A stretch of 64,000 bases of DNA from NCBI GenBank assembly GCA_017165825.1, contig CM029370.1, forward strand, positions 10,885,767-10,949,766, given 5' to 3'. This DNA comes from Hepsetus odoe. Its lineage: Eukaryota > Chordata > Actinopteri > Characiformes > Hepsetidae. This document shows positions 27,645-39,377 of the stretch, one piece after another. The notes beneath the pieces were generated by a model that saw only the letters and a list, made by a program, of their open reading frames with translations, made no database searches and was not told the DNA's origin. Within the stretch, counting starts at the first letter, position 1. Every line of letters starts with the position of its first letter. The position numbers and the translations under genes are program-made.

Positions 27645-30600
27645 CACATGGCAAGTTTCCAAGTCACAAATTCAAAATCACATTGACAAGAACAGCTTCT
27701 TATGTAACTAATAAAACTATGCATGATAAGCAAAACCTGTATGGATACCCCACCTAAAATAAATAAATAAATACATACATACCTTTTGCCACAAGTTAGT
27801 CCATTAAAATTTTGAACTTCTCCATTGGTCTTGATCAATTTTAAGGGCCATTATTGGGAAATATAAGCCTCAAACTTTACAGAAATCCTCTTCTGATGCA
27901 TCAATCACAGATTTACAAACTGTCATTGCAATAAACATCAACAAGATCTGTCTTCAGTGTCAAGCATCAGCTGCAATGGTGTAAAGCAACACTGGACTTC
28001 GTAATAGTGGAAGCCTGTTATAATGTGAAGAATCACACATCAACTGTCCACATACATTTGGCCTAATAGTATATAGTGAATTACTATCTTAATGCTATCG
28101 CAAAACCAGCTTTTGTAAGAGTTGCGTTACAAATCCAGCATTCTTAGTCAGTGATAATAACTTCCAAAAAGGGAGATGTTAGTGGAGTGATATCTCTATA
28201 TCTCTGCTCACACTATTATCTATAATGGACAAAAGTCAGGCCAAAGTGATGAGAACAGAGAGATGACTTTGCACCTTCTTCCTAATTATGTCACATGCTT
28301 CCTACTCACCTGTGTCAGGGAGTCATACGATGTAATATGACCTCCCAGTTACAGCAATACGTGTGTGTGTGTACAAACGGGTGACCTTATGTTTTGTGTG
28401 TGCATATGTACACTAACCCGGGACCAAACATCTTCTCCTTCTTTTAATAATATATAGATTGCAGAAGAGTGTTTTTGCTTTGCATTGTTTAATGCCAACC
28501 TCCAATAAGAGCTGCACAAACATGTCTTATTCAAGTAATGAAGCACATCACAAGCTATACCATTGTCTTTAATACTAATCTCTTCTTCTACCAATATCAC
28601 AATATTTTTTCATATTGTGCAGTCTTATTTTCTACTACAGAGATCTTGCTTTACACTGCTATACATGCATTTCATGATGTCTGAGAATCCTTCACAATAT
28701 TGGCCAAATCTGATCGCCTAACCGGCAGCAACAGTTACTAAAATGATTCTGGCTAAATGGGTCGGCCCTATTCACTGCATGGTAAAGTCAGCTATGCCTT
28801 CCTATAGGAATAGACTCTGCTGTCACCCCAGCTCCCAGTTTCCTAGCAACAGCTGAGCTTGAGGTTGGTGTGTATGAGTCGGGAGTCTCTTGATGAGGCC
28901 AACATTTGTGCAGTAAAACTGTGCATTTTATTAATAAGTATTTTAGTAATAAGATATTAGAGAAAATTAAGTCTAAATTATGTTTTTCTAAGTAAATTAT
29001 TTTAATTGATCATGGTCATCCATTATCTATTTAACAATTTGATTAGTTATTACAACAGCAATGTAAAGCAACCAAAATTAATTGTAAACCACAATTAGTG
29101 TAAAATTATTATATGACATTCAAAAATCGTAAATATTAACTTACATTCATCGTAGGCCTGCCAAACAAACAATTAATAACCCTCATTAATCAATGCTAAC
29201 TGCAATTAATTTCCTAAAATTGAATCCAGCATAAATATATTCCATTTAAAAAGCAACGCCTTTTGTCATAGATATGAGTGTGGCTAATATTTTATTTACA
29301 CTTTGGTCTGCAAGCACTGTCCAGTCAAAGGTGATAAAGGAATTGTTTTAAAAAGTCTATGGAAATGAAAAGGCTATAAAAGTGAATTCGATCATATAAT
29401 CATACAGCAAGAGCAGCTGAGCTGCAGCCTATGCTACAGTAATTAGTTTAATGTATTAAAAAAAATGTAAAATATCTAACATAATACGTTCACATTCATC
29501 CTTACATTATTGAAGTTAAGAATAAGTGAAGTACTTCATTTTCTTTCTGTACATTGATGCATTTCCTGTAGCAGTAAATGTCTAACTTAGATCAAGTTAC
29601 AACAGAGTTTAAAGGTAGTAGAAGTTTTTTGAGATGTGAAAAGGATTGTAAAAGGAGCCAGTATATCTAAGAGATTTAAACCAAGATGAAAGGATACATT
29701 CCAAGGATAACAGCTTCAAGGCATTTAATGGGAAGGGATTCTCTTATCATTTCTCTGGCAGTCTCCATTAACCTGAAAAAATAAAAAAGAAGAACAAAAA
29801 CAAGAGATTATTCATACTAGAACACTTACCTCTCCTATCATGTAATCAAATACTTGAGCAAAATACCCATGATGAAAGCCATCATTTTGTCCTTTCTTCA
29901 GGTTTAGTTTACTTTCATATACACCTAAATCCTTTCATTTCAACTTCAAGGGCCACAAAATGCTTATCCTGAGCAGAGGAGTCAGATCACTCTAATATCA
30001 TCCACCGGTAACGACATCCCTTATGCTGCAAGGCTAGATTTAAGAAAAAGGTCTCCAGACCAAAGGTGACATGCAAGTCATAGGCAGATGGTAATTTCTA
30101 TGACTTGCTGAGGACTTGCTGACCAGGTCTTGACCTTAACATTCAGCCACTAAATGTTACAGTTCATTTCAGGCTTAACATGTATAAACTGCATTTCTAG
30201 AGCTGTTCACGTGTTGAAAAATGCTACATAGTGAAATATTTCACTAGACCTGGGTGTAATGGAATAAAACTGTGTAAAAGTAACTGACCGGTAAATTTAG
30301 AACAGATGAATCTATAAATGACTGAAGAATTACATGATGGAGGGTGAATTAAATTGCTGCAATGATGCCATCTCCAAAACCCTCAACTAAGTAAGATGTT
30401 TTCCATATATTATGTTCACATTGCCTTCCTATCGTACTTTCAATCAGGTGTTAAATTTAAAGAGAATACAGAGAAGCCATACATCACAATACCAATAAAT
30501 CAATTTATATTCTATTGGATTTTTTTGAGCAATACAAGTTTTATTTTGGAAAAGGCAGATAAAAGCAGGAAGTGAAGGGTTACACACAGGAAATACAGCA

Positions 30601-33600
30601 TATTAAAGATTCCATAGGAATGACCTCACTTACCCACACAATGGTCTGGTTTTCCGAATCTCAAAAAACTGTGTTCCTGTGTGGTTGTATCTGTCAGCAG
30701 TTAAAGAGGTACACTAGACGGAGAAGAATGCAGCATTGATTTGGCTAACAGTTTCTGCTATGTGATTTCACTGTGACTCATTTTGCACAGCTGAAGACAA
30801 TATCCTGTTCTGAAAAACTACTTTTCTCTGTGCTATTATACCAGGAAGTAGACTTTCCTTGTTCTTTTATATTAGTTCAAAATTTCAGTCTTTTTTTTCC
30901 CCCAAGGATGATTTATGGTGTTTACATTTATCATTACAAACCCTTGCACAAATTATAAAACCATTACACATGTTTTTAATTCATAGCAAATAAACAAATC
31001 ATGCACAACATAACTTTTTTAATTGCCAAAAAATAAAAAAAAATCTAGTATAAATAAAATACTCAATATAGGAGAAGCAATTAAGGCATGTAATTGCAAT
31101 TTATGAAAAAAAGGTAACGGTGGCAAAAGCAAAAATTAAGTTTTGGAAGTGATATTCAGTGATTTACAATTCTGCAATGGCAAGCAGATGATGCTTAATT
31201 TCTGTATGGTACTGTTCTATTAAAACAGTGATGACTGCCTGAAGAAAACAATTCGATTCCATTTATGATCTCAAGCTGCATGGCAGAAGGGCCAGAGCAG
31301 ATGGCAATCAGTACCTTAACACTCTGTACACAGATACACACAGACATTTAGGACATTTTTAGGATATTGTATTTTGCTAAAGAGCAAAGAGGGCTAAAGT
31401 TTTAAGAAAAGCGTATATACACTACAGATCTTAATCCCACTGAGAATGTATGGTAGGGAAAAAAATAAAAACTGCATAGCACATCTGTCAGTCACTGTTT
31501 GCAATCCTGAAACCAGCTTGATGGGGAATATTACTTCATTAGTGAAACCAATGCCTCAAATAAATCACAAATAAATTGTCAAATAAATCCACATGGACAG
31601 ATTTTTCATTCTGCATAATCTGGAAACAAAAATATTATTTATTCTATTTATTCACATGTTCTCATTTCATGTTTTTAGGCATGTTTCACAAAACCACAAT
31701 GTTAAGTTATTCAACACTTTTTGGAAACGCTTTCTGTCATACGTTAGCTTTGCTTATGTGCTACAATGTAAAAAAGCTGGGTGAATATCCAGTGTTTTAG
31801 GGGGAAGTAATTAATTTCAGGTAACAGCGACACTGTACTTTTCACCTTCTTAGTGTCACATTAAATTAAATTAGTTGACCTATAAATATGCAACTTTGGG
31901 GTGCCTGGGTGAATTAAAAAGAATGATAAAAATAGATACAGACACGCAAAGGTAAGGTATACATGAATCTGTAATTAATGTTACAGATGAGGACATATTT
32001 TAGGTACATAAAAGGTGCATTGTAGGCTCATAAAGGATACTGCAAGTTCTTCATGTAGTTCTGGACAGCATGGAGCCAGTCAGGCACTGACATGGATGGC
32101 TTGAAGTTGGGAACCAATGGAACAGGCTGCTGTGAAGGATCAAACAAGGAAAAGATTACATTATCTTAGAATGGAACTGTAGCCCATTTATTGCATCACC
32201 TGCACTTTGTATCTTAAAAGGAAGGAGGAGAGAAAGAGTGTAAAGAGATCTAGGAAAATGAAAGAGGATTTTGTTCATTATGTCTTTCGTCATTATTACA
32301 CCCATAAGGAGTTAAAGTAAGGAGTCAAAATCACAACCAACTTCTATGCTACAATTAGTCACATGCTGATCCTGGAAAATCCCTAAAGCAAAGGACATTT
32401 TTTGATGTTGTGCAAAGTCTGAATCTGCTTGAATCAATCCCAGAGTAATTAATGGCATCATGGCACTGTCAGTCACTTTGGAACCAAGCAGTTAACAAAG
32501 TCTAATGATCAAGGCCCCATCTAACATGGGTAGACTTGCTTCCAAAATAAAATTTTAAAAAAGGCCTAGTCTAAGAAAGATGTGAACAGATTGTTTGTCC
32601 TATGACACCCAATAGAAAATTGAAGAGAAACAAAATGAAACATAAGTTATTTCAACAATGCTTGCCAGATACAGAAAACCCAGTGCTTATCTATGGTCTT
32701 ATTTTCAATAATCCACCTCACAGTAAGAGTGTTATCTTTTCCCCTGACAGCTGAGTAGGCAACTGCTTTTCCACAGGGTCAGAAGATCCCTTCTTCCTCC
32801 CCCACCCCTCCCCTCTCTAACCTAGAAAAAGGAGAGACTGAAAATAAGCTAAAGGCCGTTATTCTCTCCATTTGAAGCCTTTAAAGCAAAATCCTCACAG
32901 GAAAAGAAAGAAAACACAGTAAATGGCATAAAAATAACCACCTCATTAAAGACAAACAGATTTCAAAGCAGCTACCTGAAATGTTCCTTGTTTGTATTAG
33001 AAGTCATCTGGCAACAAACTGCACTGCTGTGCTTTTGGCTACCAATACATGCTGCTCTTGTGACTAGGGTGCTACAAGCATCATAAGACTGGGTGTCTTT
33101 TTCTCAGCAGTGCATCGCTGTTCATATAAACTGAAAAATATTTTAAAGTTAAGCTGTATTCAGCTTTCAGGGAATACTAGATGGGACTAATTTCCCAGGG
33201 GAAAGAATTTGGGATGATTAATTTGTAACAGAGTATAGTTGTGACTGGAATGTCCACACCCTTTTGATTAACTTTTTTAAAAACACAAAATAAAACAAGT
33301 TTTAGAAACATAGGAAAAGCATTATTGTGCAATATAATGTAGACAATATAGTAATGCTATAGCTGTTACTTAACATCTATAGCATTACAAACATTTGTTC
33401 ACAAAATTGCTTTGGAAATTACATTTAGAGTTTTAGTTGTAATGTTTTCCTTTCTCAGTACATGGAAATATGATTGCCCAATGTAACAGTGCATTAAAGA
33501 TGTAGTAAATACAAAGGGTGATCTCACCCCTGTGTAACAGCCAACAGGATTTTATTCAGTCAGCCAAAAGGAGCCACCGGAAGATGGAAAAATACAAAAC

Positions 33601-36600
33601 ATCAAATCATAAACCCTCTCAAATTATTGGCCATGCACCACTGTCAAATGTCAAGTCAAGTCAGTTTTATTTATATAGTGCTTTTTACAACTGTCATCAT
33701 CACGAAGCAGCTTAACAGAATCCGGATCCGAGCCCCAATTGTGTAAGCCGAGGGCAACAGAGGCAAGGAAAAACTCCAAGACAGGAGAAAGAACCTTGGG
33801 AGGATCAAAGACTCAAAAGGGGAACCCATCCTCCTCTGGTTGACACCAGAAATAAAAAAGGAAAGAAAGAGAGAGAAAGTGCATTTCATAATTAATTTAG
33901 AGATGACTTCCGGTAAGCATGAGTTACAGTAAAAAAGTTCATTAGTGTCTGTAATTGGAAGTTTGTGAGCTAATAGTTTCTGCTTGAGTGGGTGAAGCTT
34001 TTCAAATGCTAACCACATACAGGTCTCTATAATCAAGAGAAGTAAAAAAAAAAAAAGGTTTTCCTTCTAAAGGAGCTTATGCTCCTTTATAAAAGAAATA
34101 AACTCTTTTGCTAAAGGGCATCAGGCCACTGACACTGACATATAGGCCTTATACTTGAAATCGACTTTCAAAAAGCATGCCATTTTATGTTTGGTACAGT
34201 CTGAGTAAAGGGTGTCTCTTTTCCAGTCTCATATTGATTTTTCTTGTGTCATTTCTCAGAGAGTGGTTTCATTTACACCGATTCTACTTTCCCAGTGGCT
34301 CTTGGCTTGTTGGCAAAATTAGCTAACCTTTGCCCCTCATGAGTGTTTATTCAAATTTCCAGCTGCACAAGCCAACCAGAAACATTTATTTATCCCCAAG
34401 AAAAAGCAGTTATGAACTTCAAATCCAATAGCTAAATGAATAGGAGACTTGAAGTGCATGAAAAATGTTAACTCATCTTGTCAATCTGTGTATCAACAAG
34501 ATTCCCCAAGCCACCAGAAAAGCTAGAAGCTGAAAGCATGTTTTGTTTAGTGTAAAAATAGAGTGCCTGGACATAGCAGCTCTAATTACAGAGATTATCC
34601 CCAAATATGTTGCCAGGGAGAAGATTATGTCAATCCTGAACCCAAAAGACTCAAGGCAAAATGATAATCTGCATAAGCAGAAACATTGCAAAACAAATTT
34701 GCTAGCAAATCACTGTGGAATTAAAATCAAGGTTAGCCAATTAAAAAAAAAAGGAAAGTGGATGACCATGAACTGTTTTGTTCATACAGTGACAGCAACA
34801 TGATGACAATATGAAGGCATTTAAGGTTAATGCCACTGCCGGTGGAAACACTTCACACTCTGCATGCTTAACTCTGCCTACCATTTTTCTAGCCTACCAC
34901 AGGAGTTTGCCTGCACTGTCTACTGCATTCCCCCAGCCTTGCCCTCACAGATCTGCCCCAATCTGCTTTAACTCTCCCCAATCTTCTTAATGAGAGCACT
35001 GTACACATGGACAAGCGTTACACTGACTGGACACCTGAAACAAATGAAAATCCCTATGTAGGTCAGCAGAACATTACATTACATTATTTTCTGCATTTTG
35101 ACCAGCGATAATGTCTTTCGGTCACAGACACTAACAGAGCATGCACAAATATGGCACTGGGGTGATGAGGTGCTAGGACTGGCAGTGCCTTCAGGGAGCT
35201 CTTTCTGTCTGAGCTGTCAGGATTATACAGTTACTGACTAAGATTCACCTTATCCCCTCTGAGATCCTTGTATCAGACTATCAAACTGTTGGAATTATGC
35301 TCACCATGCAAGCCAGAGATCCATGAGAGTAGTGTTACTTTCAATGCTTGTGGCCCATTAATACATTTGAAATGAATGACCTATCCTGTTGTCCATTTAC
35401 AGCATTTAGCAAACACTCTTATCCACAGTGACTTACAATTCCTGATGGAGCAACTTTGGGTTAAGAGTTTTGCTCAGGAACCCAATGATGGTCCTGGCGG
35501 TGGGATTTGAACCTGCAACCTCTTGGTCCATAGGTGAGTATCCTACCACTAGACCACCACCACCCATTGGTTGTCATTTACTTTCTGTGTGCAGATCACA
35601 GTTTGTTTATTCTACATATACCCCAGACTGAAAAACTATTATGCTGCAATATGATGGAGCTACATAGATTATCAGCAATTAAACTCACAAATTATGTTCC
35701 TTTATTTATCAAGGCATGCGTTACTTCGCTCTGCCCTTTAACTTCAGTTCTCAGTAATGTCTGGCTTGTAATGAACTACGGCTTGGAGCCAATACAGTGT
35801 CCCTTCAGGGGCCATAGGGACGACCGGAGTCAGTCAGTTCACATGCCACATTTTTGCTCTTCAGCTTGGAAAGCAGGTCACATAGCAAGGTATTTATATG
35901 GACACGCGGTTCATTCTGAAACTATGAGCTGTACACACTGCTGCAAAGTCAGACACTTCACCAGCAGTGAAGTCTTCCAGAATGGACAATTTCCAGCAGA
36001 GAGGCTGTGACTACTCAAATCTTCCTTCAAGCAAAAAGAAACAATATTTTAACAGAAAATACCACCTAGGCTAGTGGTTTCCAATCCTTGACTATTAGAT
36101 TATGCCCTCCCTGGATATTGAAGTGGTTTTCTTCCTCTAACAAATCCACTTTCGTCATGGATGTTGCAGGGGAAGGGTGGGTGGTCATCCTGCAGTGCTT
36201 GGCGGGTGGGGGTGGGTCAAGGACTAGGAATCAAGACCTGGGGAGCGTCCTACTAGCAATTCATTCCCTATTCACTTTCCTTGATTTTGACTGATCTAGT
36301 AATAAAAGTAGCTTCACATGTTAGTCAGCCAAGCCAGCATACTAAGCAAGGACATGGGGAAATTAGGGCAAGCAGATAGGAAGGTAGGCTTCACCCAACT
36401 ATGTTGGACGCCAACTTCAACTTACTTTAGGCAGGTGCGCTGCGTTTCGTATTCTGTCCACCATTTCTTGACCGTCTGGGTGCACTCTGGCCACGTGAGA
36501 CCACATCCTCTCCCAGGTGATGCTCTCTATCGGAAAGCCGGTTCGGTTCACGTAGAAGGGCACCCCGCCGTCCTTCTCATCCTCTTCCCCGGAGGAGCGG

Positions 36601-36734
36601 CCGGCGTTGTTGGCCGTGGCCGAGGGAGCGGGTTCCGGGCCCGTCCGCGAGTGGCAGCAGTAGGTGCTGGTGCTCTTGGAGCGTCCGTGTCTGGCCGCTC
36701 TGGCCGCAGAGCTGGAGCTGCTCGGTCCGGTCAT
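15846..36734 (-). CDS. vash2: Vasohibin-2, tubulin C-terminal tyrosine carboxypeptidase
   Basis: Seven coding exons on the - strand: 36734-36426, 32126-32041, 30690-30634, 29772-29698, 24636-24255, 21956-21832, 15915-15846, all GT-AG with matching phases, giving 367 residues (human 355). Residues 1-70 are Ser/Ala/Arg-rich. The transglutaminase-like fold follows, with the vasohibin triad at human spacing: Cys168 (PIKCLEAV), His203 (FHHVVLG) and Ser220 (LGMSRR). The tail is basic (GKSLSPRRR at 320-328) and ends GYQIRI. Vasohibins, with the small chaperone SVBP, remove the C-terminal Tyr of alpha-tubulin in the cytosol; VASH2 is also described as pro-angiogenic. The start was chosen because the MTG beginning fits the family; the same frame stays open 41 codons further upstream. 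The second exon has a CAGCAG acceptor, so an isoform with one extra Gln (exon starting 32129) is possible. Svbp is not in this window. Confidence 0.96.
16761..16808. repeat. (AT)n / (CA)n microsatellite
   Basis: An at tract followed after nine bases by a ca tract in vash2 intron 6. Confidence 0.9.
17800..17935 (+). repeat. Degenerate tRNA-type SINE (family A)
   Basis: Shares gacctagttggggaagc-like head sequence, a box-B-like ggggtcgagttcc, then gtacccttgagcaaggaact and aaatgcagaa with the better copies at 27211-27470 and 49082-49331. Confidence 0.6.
20668..20699. repeat. (TA)n(TG)n microsatellite
   Basis: A compound dinucleotide tract in vash2 intron 6. Confidence 0.9.
21957..24254 (-). other. 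vash2: vash2 intron 5 (2.3 kb)
   Basis: Contains a small region of imperfect local duplications (22690-22815). No exon or recognisable transposon was seen. Confidence 0.65.
22690..22815. repeat. Imperfect local tandem duplications
   Basis: Two related units, gagagtacagactatctag-like and agactratggagycwtataaagag-like, each occur about twice in a row. The unit length is roughly 35-40 bp. Confidence 0.6.
25440..25644 (-). mobile_element. tRNA-type SINE, family B
   Basis: On the - strand it starts gggaggcggtggtctagagg (box A-like) followed by ggttcgaatcc (box B), as in a tRNA-derived Pol III promoter. It ends in the tail tgccgtaaatgtaaa. This is the most complete of about six copies in the window. 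Such elements move using the machinery of a partner LINE and encode no protein. Confidence 0.85.
27211..27470 (+). mobile_element. tRNA-type SINE, family A
   Basis: The head ggggcagcggtggcctagcg holds box A (27221-27231). Box B is ggttcaaaccc (27265-27275). The body has gccctgaggtacccttgag and the end has cctcgcaatgac and tttcacttt. It resembles a tRNA gene at the 5' end but the sequence between the boxes does not fold as a full cloverleaf, and the body is shared by other copies. Confidence 0.85.
27557..27645. repeat. (AAAT)n, (CATA)n and (CA)n compound microsatellite
   Basis: Tetranucleotide aaat units, then cata units, then ca units. A related short aaat/cata tract occurs at 27756-27781. 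Confidence 0.9.
33655..33850 (+). repeat. Dispersed fish repeat, family C
   Basis: Begins gtcaagtcagttttatttat, includes tagtgctttttacaactgtc and gaagcagctt, and ends in gggaacccatcctcctctgg. Matching pieces occur at 41110-41285 (reverse), 56438-56620 and, for the start only, 56682-56780. It is a familiar fish element without coding capacity. Confidence 0.8.
35391..35565 (-). mobile_element. tRNA-type SINE, family B
   Basis: Reverse copy of the element at 25440-25644. It keeps the tail (rc of ccatttacagcatttagc), gggttaagagttttgctcag, a box-B-like segment (rc of gggatttgaacctgc) and the head (rc of agaccaccaccaccc). Confidence 0.8.
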
Positions 36735-37520
36735 GGTTAGGTCCAAGTGTGCTCTCCGTGGCTCTGCGGTCCCTCTCTGGTTCTCTCCAAGCAGAAAGAC
36801 GGCGCACCTCCACTCAGTGAACGACAAGCATCGCTGGAAACGTGTTGCGCCGTACACACTGCATAGTAGTGCTAGAACCTTTCCTGAGGTGACTGAAAAA
36901 TACTCCGTCAGCAGTAGTTACATTATTAAATGTGACTACTGTTGACCTATATCTGTTATGGTGAAGAAAAACAGTTGAAACGTCACCCTCGGGCTAGTTT
37001 CTTTAAAACGTTTAAAGCAGGAGCCTACAGTTCGTGTTTACTCCGTCCGTGGACTGTTGTGTGAGGGTCCAGCTACGACCTGACCCAACTTCTCCCCCCT
37101 CCTCCTCTGCACAAAACCCTGAGGGGGCGTCGAGCTGCCACAATGACAAAAAAAACACCGCCACATTCATGCGAGCCTTTCTCAAACCATAATTAAACCA
37201 CGTAACGGTCCTCTCCGCCATGAACCACCCCGGTAACTGTCGCCTATCGATCAATTTGACGGTTAATCCAAGGCGTCAGTGTTTGTTCTTTCATCGTAAC
37301 CGGGCAGCACAAACGCTCTCGATCTCATTTTTCATTGGGCGTGCAACAAAGAGAGGCGTGGACAACTCCATATAAGGGTACGGAGTTCGTCTTTCATTGG
37401 AGGTGAATCCCTAAAGGGCGTGAATTCGTCCAATGAGGATACCCGTCGGGAGTTATGTGCAGTGCGTCTCTTAAAGGTGCAGTGGACACTGACCGCGGCA
37501 ACAGCTGAGCTTCGGTGCTA
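36735..37520 (-). promoter_or_regulatory. vash2: vash2 5' UTR and CpG-rich upstream region
   Basis: GC- and CpG-rich block covering the first vash2 exon and its 5' flank. Three CCAAT-type boxes lie within about 100 bp: attgg at 37334-37338 and 37396-37400 (CCAAT on the vash2 strand) and ccaat at 37430-37434. The transcription start is not determined. Confidence 0.45.
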
Positions 37521-38194
37521 AAGCCAATTACTTGGAAAACAGAACATTCTCTGTCATGATGGGGAATTGTAGGTCTTCCAAACTTGTGGAACACCTAAGG
37601 GCTCTGTTCTGTCCTCTTCTCCTCGTCATTCTTGCCCCTTTTTTCCATCTTGCAGGAATATAATTTGACATACTACTGCTGTGCAGAGGACAGTTTTACA
37701 TTCCACTTAAGTAAAAGTGTTGCTTTGCAGCTCATCTCAATTTTTCACATATTGTGCTGTAAAGCCAAGAATTTTCTCAAGATAAAATCAAGACAAAACA
37801 TGGTTTTACTTTTTATTCTGCTCCTAAATACAACAAACATACTAACTTAGATTTTCATGGGAGTTCATTTCACCTCAGGATTGTATTATAATATAACTCA
37901 TAACTCTTAAAAACATATCCCTTAAGGATCTGGAAAAAGTATTTCATGCTTTTATCTGTTCCTGTGTTGGCTACTGTTACTAATCGGTCAGGCTTTCTAG
38001 CTTGTCATGCCTTCCATGATGCAGCTGGAAGGAACCAAGAAAAGACACTCCTGTTCTAGCATCTCTGCCTGTCAAATATAGGGTCAGATTTAAGGTTTTA
38101 TTATTTGTTTTAATTAATTCTTTACTTGGTCCTAAGCTAAACCTTATCCACTTTTGTTCTACCTCTCAATCCATAGGACCTTCTGACCAAATCT

Positions 38195-38400
38195 TTCTTC
38201 TTCTTCTTCTTTTGGCTGCTCCCATTTAGGGGTTGCCACAGTGGAGCTTCTGTTTCCATTTCTTCCGGTCCTCTCTCACCACATTTATAAACCTCCTCTT
38301 TGGTCTTCCTCTTTTCCTCTATCCTGGCAGCTCCATCTTTAACATCCTTCTGCCGACATAATCCTTGTCTCTCCACTGGATATGTCCAAACCAACACAGC
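38195..38400 (+). repeat. Dispersed repeat fragment, family E
   Basis: Contains cttcttcttttggctgctcc, aggggttgccacagtggagc, acctcctctttggtcttcct and actggatatgtccaaacc. Shorter pieces of the same family lie at 44955-45010 and 59505-59570. It is a familiar fish interspersed repeat; I do not assign its superfamily. Confidence 0.7.
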
Positions 38401-39230
38401 CTTGCTTCTCTAAACTCCAAGACATTTTGAAATTCAATTTCAAATGTAAAAACCAGTCTGTTCTCCCAAGCATTCAAGGCATCCTGAAGTCTTTGTATTC
38501 AACAGGTTACAGGTCAGTAACAGGTTACAATGACTTCAGTTAACATCTACAATATTTTCTTTCCAAAGATGCAATGTCAGTTATATTGTATAACTGTTTA
38601 AAACTAAACATAGGTGAAGAAATAAAAATAATTAGTCTAAAACTTGGCTAATTCTTTTTAAAAAAAGTGTATTTTTTTTAGCAATTGAACTATTTATGTC
38701 GTCACAAAAAGAGAAGACCCCCCCCCCCAAAAAAGGGGGAATTCCACCAATTCAGTTATAAATGTTTCTTTCCATGGTTTGCCAAATACAGCCATTTTAT
38801 TTACACGTATATACCAGCTGAACCTGAGCTGTGTCCGGGGAGTTGATTGCAATAAAAACAGTCGTAAATCTACGAAAAGTACTACTTTGTGGACTACTTT
38901 ACCACACAGCATTTTGGGTGCCTCCCTGTCATCTGTGAGGATTAAAGGCATGATGTCACACAAAACCTATTCACAGAACTACTGTAAAACTGTCTCGAGC
39001 ATCAGGCCATGTCATCAAACCATTTCATGTAATAACTTTATTTTAATACTTATTGTAATATCACTCGAGCAGCCAACTCCTGCATCAAGAGCTGTGAATG
39101 ATCAATGTAGAATGGTGCAGTTAACATAAAAGTACTCTGAAATTCTCAGTTTACACTTTAAAAATGTATTGATATCTTTTAAAAGCAGGTAGAATTCTTT
39201 AAATGGTGGCTGCTTATTTTATAACCAAAG

Positions 39231-39244
39231 CCACTAGAGGGCGC
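39231..39244 (+). promoter_or_regulatory. Strong CTCF-like core motif
   Basis: ccactagagggcgc matches the vertebrate CTCF core essentially base for base. It lies between the probable flvcr1 polyadenylation site and the vash2 promoter, a typical insulator position. Binding is inferred from the motif only. Confidence 0.5.
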
Positions 39245-39377
39245 TAGAGTAGAGGAAAAACAGGTGGTGATGTGCAAGTAATACAATCCATATAAAAAGC
39301 CGACAGTAACAGTAACATAGAAACATCCTGGAAAGACATAACTTCTGCTTGAGTCGACTTCCATATTTAATGTTTTC

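Larger units (their letters stand above)
24637..29697 (-). other. vash2: vash2 intron 4 (5.1 kb)
   Basis: Carries two SINEs in opposite orientation (25440-25644 on -, 27211-27470 on +) and a complex tetranucleotide/CA tract (27557-27645). No coding segment was recognised. Confidence 0.7.
32127..36425 (-). other. vash2: vash2 intron 1 (4.3 kb)
   Basis: Contains the repeats at 33655-33850 (family C) and 35391-35565 (SINE family B), and a small perfect hairpin with 9-bp arms (34068-34076 and 34081-34089). Introns 2 (30691-32040) and 3 (29773-30633) are also repeat-poor and show no extra exon. Confidence 0.65.
37521..39377. other. Intergenic DNA between vash2 5' flank and flvcr1 3' end
   Basis: Contains a dispersed-repeat piece (38195-38400), a C9/A6 homopolymer junction near 38720 and a CTCF-like motif (39231-39244). 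No coding sequence was recognised. Confidence 0.6.

Noticed and set aside
35534..36010. 158-codon + strand open frame in vash2 intron 1
   Set aside because: No domain, no recognisable homology, partly SINE-derived start, and no splice partner.
36735..36857. 41 extra in-frame codons before the vash2 start
   Set aside because: The frame is open, but the MTG start at 36734 fits the family; the upstream part shows no vasohibin similarity.
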